From CAIJXV01 sp964497135 (GTDB lineage Bacteria; Verrucomicrobiota; Kiritimatiellia; CAIKKV01; CAIJXV01), in the NCBI GenBank assembly GCA_964497135.1, contig CAZCDO010000023.1, positions 1 to 30,317 of the forward strand: DNA of 30,317 nucleotides, in the 5' to 3' direction. Of this stretch, positions 24,100 through 30,317 are shown one piece after another (position 1 is the first letter of the stretch; every line of letters begins with the position of its first letter). The position numbers and the translations under genes were made by a program. Below the pieces are notes generated by a model. That model saw nothing but the letters and a program-made list of their open reading frames with translations. It made no database searches and was not told where the DNA came from.

Positions 24100-25212
24100 A
24101 TGACTGAAAAGAACAAATCGGCAACTTCTGTTGGAGCCGGGGTGCCCTCACCCCGCTGCTGCCCGGATGGATCGAAAGAGCGGGGTGAGGGCGCCCCGGC
24201 TCCAGCGTCGGATGAAGCGAAAAAGCGGGGGGGAACGGCATCCCGGCTTCTGCGGAGTCCTTTTGCACGGGCTTTGTTCGCCCTGATCGGGGTCATGCTG
24301 TTGGGATTCATTTTTCACGCAGACGGGGCCTTCGATAAATGGGCAACGCATCGCGATATGCTCCGGCAGGTTTCCGTCATAGGGATTCTGGCCTGCGGAA
24401 TGACCCTGGTCATCATTACCGGGGGCATCGATCTGTCGGTGGGTAGTATCCTGGGGTTTAGCGCGGTGCTTTTTGCCGAATTAGCCATCCACCAGGGATG
24501 GCCGGCAGAGGCGGCCCTGGTGGTCACGCTGGTGGCCGGACTGTTATTCGGAACCGTTTCGGGGGGACTGATTGCCCGCTTTAGGCTCCAACCGTTTATT
24601 GTGACCCTGGCCCTGATGGTTTTTGCGCGGGGGCTGGCGAAATGGATATCCGGCGGGCAGAAGATATCGACGGCGGTTCAGCAGGCGGATGGTTCCTATC
24701 AGTATGTGGCGGCGCCCCCGATATTCGATTTGCTGAGTTCGAGGATTTGGGGCGGGAATGTGGCGGTGGTCACCCTGGTTCTCGCGGGGTGCGTGATCCT
24801 GTGCGGGGTGGTGCTTTCCAAGTTGCGCTGGGGTCGTTACCTGTATGCGGTGGGTGGCAACGAAGAAGCCGCCCGTCTGGCGGGGGTGCCCGTGACGGGC
24901 GCCAAGTTATTGGCCTATGGGTTCAGCGGTTTGCTGGGAGCGGTCGCCGGAATTTGTCAGGCGGCCCAGGAACTGCAGGGCGATCCGGAGGCGGGCGGCT
25001 CGTATGAACTGAGCGCCATTGCCATGGTGGTAATCGGGGGCACCAGCCTCGCGGGGGGACGGGGCGGGATCGGGATGACCCTTCTGGGCTGTCTGACCAT
25101 CGGGTACCTGGAGAAGATTCTGAGCATCAATGCGGTCAGTGAATCCGCGCGGTTGATGTTGACCGGCGCGATCATTGTGGGCGCCGTGTTATTCCAGCGT
25201 GGAAAAAAATAA
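24100..25212 (+). CDS. Sugar ABC transporter permease (RbsC/MglC type) with in-frame palindrome insert
   Basis: This 370-residue inner-membrane protein of the CUT2 permease family has about 8-10 helices starting near residue 55 (ALFALIGVMLLGF). Conserved blocks are TGGIDLSVGSILGFSA and VIGGTSLAGGRGGIGMTLLG. The first 50 residues are abnormal: MTEKNKSATS, then about 27 residues rich in Gly, Pro, Arg and Cys, then SDEAKKRGG. That middle stretch is encoded by a near-perfect inverted repeat (24133-24203), so it looks like an inserted palindrome that kept the frame open. The permease core is intact and the insert would sit in the cytoplasmic tail, so function is probably kept. The only good start is the ATG 4 bp after the ATPase stop. 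Confidence 0.92.
   Translation: MTEKNKSATSVGAGVPSPRCCPDGSKERGEGAPAPASDEAKKRGGTASRLLRSPFARALFALIGVMLLGFIFHADGAFDKWATHRDMLRQVSVIGILACGMTLVIITGGIDLSVGSILGFSAVLFAELAIHQGWPAEAALVVTLVAGLLFGTVSGGLIARFRLQPFIVTLALMVFARGLAKWISGGQKISTAVQQADGSYQYVAAPPIFDLLSSRIWGGNVAVVTLVLAGCVILCGVVLSKLRWGRYLYAVGGNEEAARLAGVPVTGAKLLAYGFSGLLGAVAGICQAAQELQGDPEAGGSYELSAIAMVVIGGTSLAGGRGGIGMTLLGCLTIGYLEKILSINAVSESARLMLTGAIIVGAVLFQRGKK
24133..24203. repeat. 25 bp near-perfect inverted repeat inside the permease gene
   Basis: The left arm is 24133-24157 (ggagccggggtgccctcacc and on) and the right arm 24179-24203. They pair at 24 of 25 positions, with a 21 bp loop. The element encodes about 24 codons in the permease frame without a stop. 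It resembles the palindromic elements known to insert in protein genes, such as the Rickettsia RPE class, but the sequence is different. Confidence 0.85.
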
Positions 25213-25352
25213 CCGGCAGTCCGGTAACCGGGTGTAAGACTCATTTCGGGGGAATCGGGGGAAAGCCTTCCTATTTGGCCTGCGGGAATATACCAAAGAT
25301 CAGTCGTGCAGGTGTAACCCGGAATAATCGGATCCCCAAAAGCCATCGGGAT

Positions 25353-25582
25353 CGGATTATTTTCACGCAAAGGCACAGAGTCCGCAAAGTGTGAAAGGCG
25401 CAGGGCCGCGCGACGAGCCCGCCTGAAACAGGCGAGTGCCTCGCGCGTCCGGTCTCCGTTCTTGTCGCGACGCCACGAAAGCGCATGCAGTCGCGCGAGG
25501 CACCCGCCGGCCTGGCGGCGGGCTCGTCGCGCGGCTATCAGGACCTTGGCGAACTCAGCGGCTTGGCGTGATAATAATCCGG
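25353..25582. repeat. About 230 bp imperfect palindromic element (MITE-like)
   Basis: Arms start CGGATTATTTTCACGC on the left and, read inward on the other strand, CGGATTATTATCACGCC on the right. The best-matched parts are a perfect 19 bp pair (25405-25423 with 25517-25535, GCCGCGCGACGAGCCCGCC) and a perfect 12 bp pair (25436-25447 with 25492-25503). Each arm has its own side hairpin, such as GCCTG-AAA-CAGGC. It has no coding capacity and fills most of the 520 bp gap between the permease and binding-protein genes. Clear target-site duplications were not found. Confidence 0.75.
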
Positions 25583-25648
25583 CCATTACAAACCGGTTTC
25601 ATTTCGGACTTCACCCCTTTGCCGCTTAACTGAAGAAATTTGCCTTAT

Positions 25649-25688
25649 CCCCCGGGAACCATGGTTTTTTATTTTCGTGCCCCCGGGA
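25649..25688. promoter_or_regulatory. Direct repeats and palindrome upstream of the binding-protein gene
   Basis: CCCCCGGGA occurs at 25649-25657 and again at 25680-25688, 31 bp apart, about three helix turns. Between them lies the perfect palindrome AACCATGGTT (25657-25666). An AT-rich stretch with a possible -10 (TAAGAT, 25695-25700) follows, about 35 bp before the start codon. AraC-type regulators often bind direct repeats near promoters, and one is encoded nearby, so this is a reasonable operator candidate. It suggests the binding protein has its own promoter. Confidence 0.35.
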
Positions 25689-25735
25689 CAATAATAAGAT
25701 AAATAGAGAAGGAAGCATTCCAAAAAGGACAACCT

Positions 25736-26665
25736 ATGAAAAACTCGATTCTGCTCGGCGGGGCTGGTTTATTGGTGGGGTTGGCGGTTTCGGTGTCCGC
25801 ACAGACCAAGACCCCATGGACGATCGGAATGAGCCAATGCAACCTGGGAGAACCCTGGCGGGCCCAGATGAATGCCGATCTCAAGAAGGCGGCGGCTGAA
25901 CACCCGGAAATCAAGGTCATTTTTAAGGATGCCCAGAATGACACCTTGAAACAACGGGCCCAAATTGAGGAGTTTGTCAGCGCAGGGGTGGATCTATTAA
26001 TCGTCTCGCCCAAGGAGGCTCAGCCCCTGACTCCGCCGATCGCCGACGCCTATAAAAAAGGGATTCCCGTCATTGTGCTGGATCGCCGGGTGGTCGGGGA
26101 TCAATATACCTGTTTCATCGGCGCCAATAATAAGATCATCGGCAAGTCCGCCGGACAATGGATTGCGAAAAAATTGGGCGGCCAAGGTAACGTGGTCGAA
26201 CTCAAGGGCTTGATGACGTCCACGCCCGGGCAGGATCGGCATACCGGTTTTTTGGAGGGGATCAAAGACAGCGGGGTCAAAGTCGTTTTCGAAGCCGATA
26301 TGAAATGGCTGGAGCCCGATGCGCGGAAGGAAATGGAGTCGGCCCTGGCGCGGTTTGACAAAATCGATCTGGTCTATGCGCATAACGACCCGGGGGCCCA
26401 TGGCGCCTACCTGGCGGCAAAGTCCGCCGGGCGTGAAAAGGGAATGGTATTTGTCGGGATTGACGGTTTGCCGCAGGAGGGGATGGCGTATGTGAAGCAG
26501 GGCGTGTTGGGCGCCAGTTTTGAATATCCCAACGGCGCGCGCGAGGCGATCGATGCGGCCCTGACCGTGTTGAAGGGTGGAAAAATCGACAAGGAAATCC
26601 TGCTCAAATCGCGGGTGTTCACCCCTGAGAATGTGGATCGCGGTGGGGAGTTTTTGAGGGAATAG
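25736..26665 (+). CDS. Periplasmic sugar-binding protein (RbsB-like)
   Basis: This 309-residue type I periplasmic binding protein is the ligand-capturing part of a CUT2 sugar importer. The signal peptide is MKNSILLGGAGLLVGLAVSVSA. The mature start TPWTIGMSQCNLGEPWRAQM is typical of the first binding loop. VSPKEAQPLTPPI, VIVLDRRV, DRHTGFLEGI, AHNDPGAHGAYLAA and FVGIDGLPQEGM are conserved RbsB-family blocks, with D/R/N residues that contact sugar hydroxyls. AAGGA lies 6 bases before the ATG. It probably works with the ATPase and permease upstream, but a 520 bp gap with a palindromic element and possible operator separates them, so it may be expressed separately and at a higher level. Confidence 0.93.
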   Translation: MKNSILLGGAGLLVGLAVSVSAQTKTPWTIGMSQCNLGEPWRAQMNADLKKAAAEHPEIKVIFKDAQNDTLKQRAQIEEFVSAGVDLLIVSPKEAQPLTPPIADAYKKGIPVIVLDRRVVGDQYTCFIGANNKIIGKSAGQWIAKKLGGQGNVVELKGLMTSTPGQDRHTGFLEGIKDSGVKVVFEADMKWLEPDARKEMESALARFDKIDLVYAHNDPGAHGAYLAAKSAGREKGMVFVGIDGLPQEGMAYVKQGVLGASFEYPNGAREAIDAALTVLKGGKIDKEILLKSRVFTPENVDRGGEFLRE

Positions 26666-26696
26666 ATGTAAGCCTGTTCTACGAGGCGGAAGTAGC

Positions 26697-26933
26697 GCAA
26701 GCTTCCAGCTTGCTTTGTGAGGATGACAGGCTGGTCGACTATTCGACCGTAGAATCATCGGTGCGGCGGAGCGCCCCTCCCACTTTGTCCTGCAGGATCA
26801 CCCGCGATCCTTTGGAGTGCGGGACTACAGTCCCGCTTTGGGAGGGCGCAGGGAACTGCGCTGGGGAAAAGCGGCAGTGAACTGCCGCAGTCCTAAAAAA
26901 GGAGAGTTTTGGAGTGCGGCAGTGAACTGCCGC
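26697..26933. repeat. Array of at least seven short hairpins
   Basis: Perfect stems occur at 26697-26713 (GCAAGC), 26733-26748 (GGTCGA), 26794-26811 (AGGATC), 26819-26836 (GCGGGACT), 26846-26861 (GCGCAG), 26871-26888 and 26916-26933 (both GCGGCAGT-GA-ACTGCCGC). The later units share the surroundings ggagtgcgg...ccgctttg. Hairpins with a ggagtgcgg...ccgc frame are something I recall from Verrucomicrobia genomes, as an impression only. The array fills the 304 bp between two convergent genes; no gene was found in it. It probably also ends transcription from both sides. Confidence 0.8.
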
Positions 26934-26969
26934 CTTTGCGGAGGCGCCGTTCACTGCATCGAAAAGGGT

Positions 26970-27887
26970 CTAATGAGCGGAGGCATAGTCCGACGGGCCG
27001 ACCCCAAATCGTTTGCGAAAAAGCCGGGCGAAGTAATTGGGGTAGCGATAGCCGACGGCCCGCGCCACATTGCCCACCGGGAATCCCTCTTCGGTCAACA
27101 ACTCTTGCGCCTTGGTCAGGCGCACTTCCCGCAAATGAGCGGCGAACGAGTATTCGGATTCCCGGCTGAAAACGTGCGACAAATGGTATGGCGACGTGCC
27201 CAATCGGGCGGCGGCGTCGCGGAGTCCGATGGGGTGCGAATAATTCGCGGCGATATACGCCTTGGTTCGATCGATGAGCTCCTGGGCCCGGAGTTGGCGC
27301 CGGGGCGCGATGGCGCTTCGGGTGAGTGGCGCCTCGATCTGTTCCGTATGGCGCAGAAGCAACAGGAGGAGGGTGAGCAGGCGGGCGCCGGCGATGTGGC
27401 GGTCAGCGGACGCCGGTCCCCAGGCCCGTACACTCAATCCATCGAACCGGTCGGCGATATCCGACTCCGACGCGTGAAACAACATGGACCGCAACTGATC
27501 GAAAAGTTGGGCCAATTCCGCCTTGGCGGGCCCTGGAATTTTGAGGAGTTGAGCATTGTCGACCCGCTGGAAATACAACTTACCCAACGGCCAGGTAAAT
27601 TGACAGACAAAGACCAGCAGGGGTTCGGCGGGATCGAACGCATCCCGATGGGGCACACCGGCCTGGACGAGCAGGGTATCGCCGGGGCCGGCGGCCACCG
27701 AGCCCTGCGCAGTCACCAGTTCCATCTGTCCATGAAGAATGTGGATGACCTCATGGTCGGCCGGAACGTGCAGGTAAGTCGACCATCGCCTTTCGTAGGG
27801 CATGACGGCCATCCGGAGGATATTGGGCAATTTACGGGAGAGGCGTTGCGTAAAACCGTTCGCCAGTTTTTTTTGTTTTCGGATCAA
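26970..27887 (-). CDS. AraC-family transcriptional regulator
   Basis: This 305-residue regulator has an N-terminal cupin-like sensing domain (HVPADHEVIHILHGQMELV, then VAAGPGDTLLVQAGVPHRD) and a C-terminal pair of helix-turn-helix motifs. The HTH region runs from LIDRTKAYIAANYSHPIGL through AAARLGTSPYHLSHVFSRE to VGNVARAVGYRYPNYFARLFRKRFGVGPSDY, the AraC hallmark. The frame is open to 27974, but I favour TTG at 27885-27887: GGAGGG lies exactly 6 bases upstream, and the extra N-terminal text from the longer frame overlaps AT-rich promoter-like DNA. It probably responds to a sugar and controls the mannoside uptake locus to its left, and may also act on the divergent adhesin gene. Confidence 0.85.
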   Translation of the reverse strand: MIRKQKKLANGFTQRLSRKLPNILRMAVMPYERRWSTYLHVPADHEVIHILHGQMELVTAQGSVAAGPGDTLLVQAGVPHRDAFDPAEPLLVFVCQFTWPLGKLYFQRVDNAQLLKIPGPAKAELAQLFDQLRSMLFHASESDIADRFDGLSVRAWGPASADRHIAGARLLTLLLLLLRHTEQIEAPLTRSAIAPRRQLRAQELIDRTKAYIAANYSHPIGLRDAAARLGTSPYHLSHVFSRESEYSFAAHLREVRLTKAQELLTEEGFPVGNVARAVGYRYPNYFARLFRKRFGVGPSDYASAH

Positions 27888-27911
27888 ACCCGGCCCTCCA
27901 TTCGGGAACGC

Positions 27912-27946
27912 TTTTAGCGTAAAAAGCTTTGCGAGAGAAGCTAAAA
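27912..27946. promoter_or_regulatory. Nested inverted repeats upstream of the AraC gene
   Basis: TTTTAGC (27912-27918) pairs with GCTAAAA (27940-27946), and AGCTT/AAGCT pairs lie between them. The site is 25 bp upstream of the chosen araC start and could be an autoregulatory operator or a leader hairpin. Confidence 0.3.
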
Positions 27947-27984
27947 ATACGCAATAAAGTTTCCGTAATAGCAAATAGTTAGCA

Positions 27985-28014
27985 TTGTTATTATCGCCCC
28001 GTAATGCGATAATA
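27985..28014 (+). promoter_or_regulatory. Promoter with overlapping inverted repeat for the adhesin gene
   Basis: TTGTTA (27985-27990), a 17 bp spacer and GATAAT (28008-28013) form a plausible sigma-70-type promoter. A perfect 9 bp inverted repeat, TATTATCGC (27989-27997) and GCGATAATA (28006-28014), overlaps both the -35 edge and the -10, as expected for a repressor operator. Transcription would begin near 28020, leaving a leader of about 80 bases. Confidence 0.45.
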
Positions 28015-28099
28015 CCCCCAATTCTAATACATATTGCTGGGTGTTAACCGTGACTTGGGGAATGCCCTTTCTGAGCACACAAATACTAAGGAAACGATT

Positions 28100-30317
28100 A
28101 TGATGCGCTCGATATTATTATCCGGACTGAATTGCCGTTTGCGGCGAGGGATGTTGGCCTTGATCGCGTTCCCCGCCCTCCTGATGTTAGCGCTGGCGCA
28201 ACCGGCGTTCGCTGTCACCTCCATCGCGAACGGCAACTGGAGCAACACCACCATCTGGTCGGGAGGCGTCGTGCCCCTGGTCGGTGCGGATGTGGTCATC
28301 GCCAACGGCCACACGGTGACCGTGACCGCCAACGTGACGAACTCCCCCGGCTCGCTGACGATCGATGCGGGTGGCCAGTTGACGGTGGGCGGTTTCAACT
28401 TGAGTGTCATGGGGGCGACAGCCGTCAGCGGCACTCTCCTGCACAACTCCGCTTCGGGCACGCACAACTTCACCGGTGACGTGACGATTGCCAACGGGGG
28501 CGCGTGGACGGAAAGCGCCGCCGTGCCGGTTTCGTTTTGGGGCCATCTGCAGAATAATGGAACTTTGACCGCCAGCACGGGGATCCATACTTTTACGGGC
28601 ACCGGCAAGACCCTCAGCGGAGCCAATGCGATCGTCATCCCGAGCGTTACGGTTAACGGTACCTATCAAAACGACGGGACCTTGACGGTGGCGACGGCGC
28701 TGGCGGGATCGGGCACCTTGACCCAGGGGGCAAATGCGATTCTGAATATCGGGGGCAGTTCGGCCACCTTCATCCTGAATGCTGCGGCTAGTGAAAACTC
28801 GGTCAGTTACACGGGCGTTGCTCAGACCGTCAAGATAACACCCTACTTCCATTTGAATCTGGCCGGCAGCGGGGCCAAGACGCTGACCAGCGTCACCAAT
28901 ATTCTGGGTAATTTTTCGATCGGGGGTTCCGCGACGGCGACTATGCCGGTCACCAACATCGCCGGCAACCTGATGGTGAGCAATACGGCGGCGTTGACCA
29001 CCGGCTCCAACCTGCTTTTGGGCGGCGATTTGAGCATTGGGTCTGGCTCGATCCTGACGGTCGGCGGTTATACGATCACGGTGAACGGCAGGACGTCGGT
29101 TTCGGGCATCCTCTTGCATAACAATGCGACCGGCTTGAAGACCTATACCGGCGACGTGATCATCAACAGCGGCGGAGCGTGGACGGGTTCGGTCTTGACG
29201 ATCGCCTATGCGTTCGGCGGGAGTCTGACGAACAACGGAATTATCGTCGCCAACACGAACGGCGCACATACCTTTACCGGGACCGGCAAATTCTTTGGCG
29301 GAAGCAGTCCGATTGCGATTTCGCGGCTGACGATCGATGGTACCTACCAGAACGACGGTGTGTTGATCGTGTCTAACGCCTTGGCCGGGGCCGGGACGCT
29401 AACCCAGGGGCCGAACGCGCAGTTGATCCTGGTGGGGCCGACCAATGCTTCGATCACCCTGGCGACGCTGGACGCAACGGCGAATGGCAACACGGTCAAT
29501 TACACGGGCGCGGTTCAGACGGTGAAGGCCACGCCGTATTACCATTTGATCCTTTCCGGAAATGGTGCGAAAACCCTGACCGATGTCACCACGATCGGCG
29601 GGGACTTGCTGCTGTCCGGCAGTGCGACGCTGCTCAGCAATGCGGTGATGACGGTGGGGGGTACGTTAAATTACGGTTCCAGCGGCTTGTCCACGTTGAC
29701 GAACAGCGTGAGTGGCGGGGCCCTTACCCTCACCAGCGGCACGCTGAATCTGGGCACCAATTTGACGCATGTCTTTACCGGCGTGTGGACGCGGACGGCC
29801 GGCACGCTTTTAGCCAACTCCAGCACCTTGAAGGTCGGGGGAAGTGTGAGTGGTTCCGGCGGCGCCTTCACGGCCGGCACGAGCACGGTGGAATGGAACG
29901 GGGCGGGGGATCAGACGCTGGCCGCTTTGACCTATAACAATTTGGTTCTGTCCGGCGGCGGGGTGAAAGGTTTGAGTGCGGGCGCCTCGGCGACCGGCGG
30001 GTTGAGCGTCGCCACGGGGGTTCAGATCGGTGTCGCGGATGGGCTTAACCTTCCCGTGGGAACGCTGACGATGGGCGGAGTGGGACGCCAGAACGGGACT
30101 TGGGGGTCCACTCTCGCGACGGCGGCGAGTTTCCATGACGATGTGTTCTTCACCGCCAACACCGGATATCTGACCGTCAACAGCGATACGCGGTCATCAA
30201 CCGTGACCTGGCGGGGCACGGGCGACTGGTTTGCGAATCCGGGCAACTGGAGCAACGGCATACCGGGGCCCGGCTCCAACGTCTGGATCGCCTCGGGCAC
30301 GGTGAATCTGACGAACG
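28100..30317 (+). CDS. Very large repetitive exported protein, adhesin/autotransporter-like (3' truncated)
   Basis: The frame is open from ATG 28100 to the window end: 739 codons with no stop. AAGGA lies 7 bases upstream; a second ATG follows directly. The signal peptide runs to about residue 36 and ends LAQPAFA. The rest is rich in Gly, Thr, Asn, Ser and Val and poor in Cys and charged residues. It has short beta-strand patterns such as GTLTQGANA and GNLMVSNTA, typical of beta-helix passenger domains. A long repeat of about 225 residues occurs twice (from residue 93 and from 318). The opening GNWSNTTIWSGGVVPLVGADV recurs near the end as GNWSNGIPGPGSNVW, so further modules follow outside the window. 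Expected to be secreted or displayed on the surface. The anchor or autotransporter barrel is not visible. Confidence 0.85.
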   Translation, partial: MMRSILLSGLNCRLRRGMLALIAFPALLMLALAQPAFAVTSIANGNWSNTTIWSGGVVPLVGADVVIANGHTVTVTANVTNSPGSLTIDAGGQLTVGGFNLSVMGATAVSGTLLHNSASGTHNFTGDVTIANGGAWTESAAVPVSFWGHLQNNGTLTASTGIHTFTGTGKTLSGANAIVIPSVTVNGTYQNDGTLTVATALAGSGTLTQGANAILNIGGSSATFILNAAASENSVSYTGVAQTVKITPYFHLNLAGSGAKTLTSVTNILGNFSIGGSATATMPVTNIAGNLMVSNTAALTTGSNLLLGGDLSIGSGSILTVGGYTITVNGRTSVSGILLHNNATGLKTYTGDVIINSGGAWTGSVLTIAYAFGGSLTNNGIIVANTNGAHTFTGTGKFFGGSSPIAISRLTIDGTYQNDGVLIVSNALAGAGTLTQGPNAQLILVGPTNASITLATLDATANGNTVNYTGAVQTVKATPYYHLILSGNGAKTLTDVTTIGGDLLLSGSATLLSNAVMTVGGTLNYGSSGLSTLTNSVSGGALTLTSGTLNLGTNLTHVFTGVWTRTAGTLLANSSTLKVGGSVSGSGGAFTAGTSTVEWNGAGDQTLAALTYNNLVLSGGGVKGLSAGASATGGLSVATGVQIGVADGLNLPVGTLTMGGVGRQNGTWGSTLATAASFHDDVFFTANTGYLTVNSDTRSSTVTWRGTGDWFANPGNWSNGIPGPGSNVWIASGTVNLTN
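28376..29640 (+). repeat. Two long internal repeats of the adhesin gene
   Basis: Unit 1 starts at 28376 (QLTVGGFNLSV) and unit 2 at 29051 (ILTVGGYTITV). Matching landmarks in order are LLHN, TGDV, GGAW, HTFTGTGK, GTYQNDG, GTLTQG, YTG.AQTVK.TPY and SG.GAKTLT. The offset is 675-681 bp, so small indels have accumulated. Units are similar but clearly diverged at DNA level. Confidence 0.75.

Noticed and set aside
26697..26933. CRISPR array
   Set aside because: The repeated hairpins differ in sequence, there are no regular spacers of about 30-40 bp, and no cas genes are present.
26817..27917. Plus-strand open frame of 366 codons opposite the AraC gene
   Set aside because: It starts inside the hairpin array and its translation is unlike any family, while the minus strand has a full AraC helix-turn-helix domain.
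28187..29269. Minus-strand open frame of 360 codons
   Set aside because: It is a shadow of the repetitive adhesin frame, which has a signal peptide and internal protein repeats.

Overview
The window comes from a GC-rich bacterial chromosome. I read it as a Gram-negative member of the PVC group, Verrucomicrobiota or Kiritimatiellota-like. That placement is inference, not proven by any marker gene here. It rests on sugar-degradation genes, a very repetitive secreted adhesin, a eukaryote-like glycogen synthase, and intergenic DNA filled with palindromic, hairpin-forming elements. No rRNA, tRNA, CRISPR array, integrase or intact insertion sequence was seen. Both ends cut through genes.

Layout, left to right. 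(1) 3-407 is the tail of a probable glycoside hydrolase. It is followed by about 750 bp of non-coding repeat DNA and an ADP-ribosylglycohydrolase-family gene (1166-2479), which has copies of one two-hairpin repeat on both sides. (2) A nucleotidyltransferase (minus strand) is divergent from a tight four-gene operon: GT3-type glycogen synthase, pilT, short-chain dehydrogenase and FabF-like ketoacyl synthase (3842-8793). (3) A minus-strand pair follows: a membrane-anchored protein with long poly-Thr, poly-Gly and poly-Pro tracts, then a multi-pass GT-C-like membrane glycosyltransferase. (4) A 1141-residue hybrid sensor kinase precedes a phosphate-uptake set: DUF47/PhoU-like protein, PiT permease and a PstS-like lipoprotein. 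(5) A 52-residue DUF3309 protein and a B12-binding radical SAM protein follow. (6) A GH38 alpha-mannosidase is translationally coupled to an RbsA/MglA-type ATPase and a permease. After a 520 bp gap holding a palindromic element comes the cognate-looking sugar-binding protein, and then an AraC-family regulator on the minus strand. (7) Divergent from the regulator is a very large repetitive exported protein that runs off the right end. Its frame has no stop in the window.

The GH38, ABC transporter, binding-protein and AraC genes look like one locus for uptake and hydrolysis of mannosides. The hybrid kinase and phosphate genes look like a second functional unit. The poly-Thr protein with its adjacent glycosyltransferase is my best candidate for an undescribed system: a mucin-like acceptor and a dedicated O-glycosyltransferase. 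This is a hypothesis from gene order and composition only.

Palindromic DNA is the other main theme. There are at least five families: the 150 bp two-hairpin repeat (three copies), a REP/BIME-like element (two copies), a 230 bp imperfect palindrome, a hairpin array after the binding-protein gene, and a near-perfect 25 bp inverted repeat inserted in frame in the coding sequence of the ABC permease.
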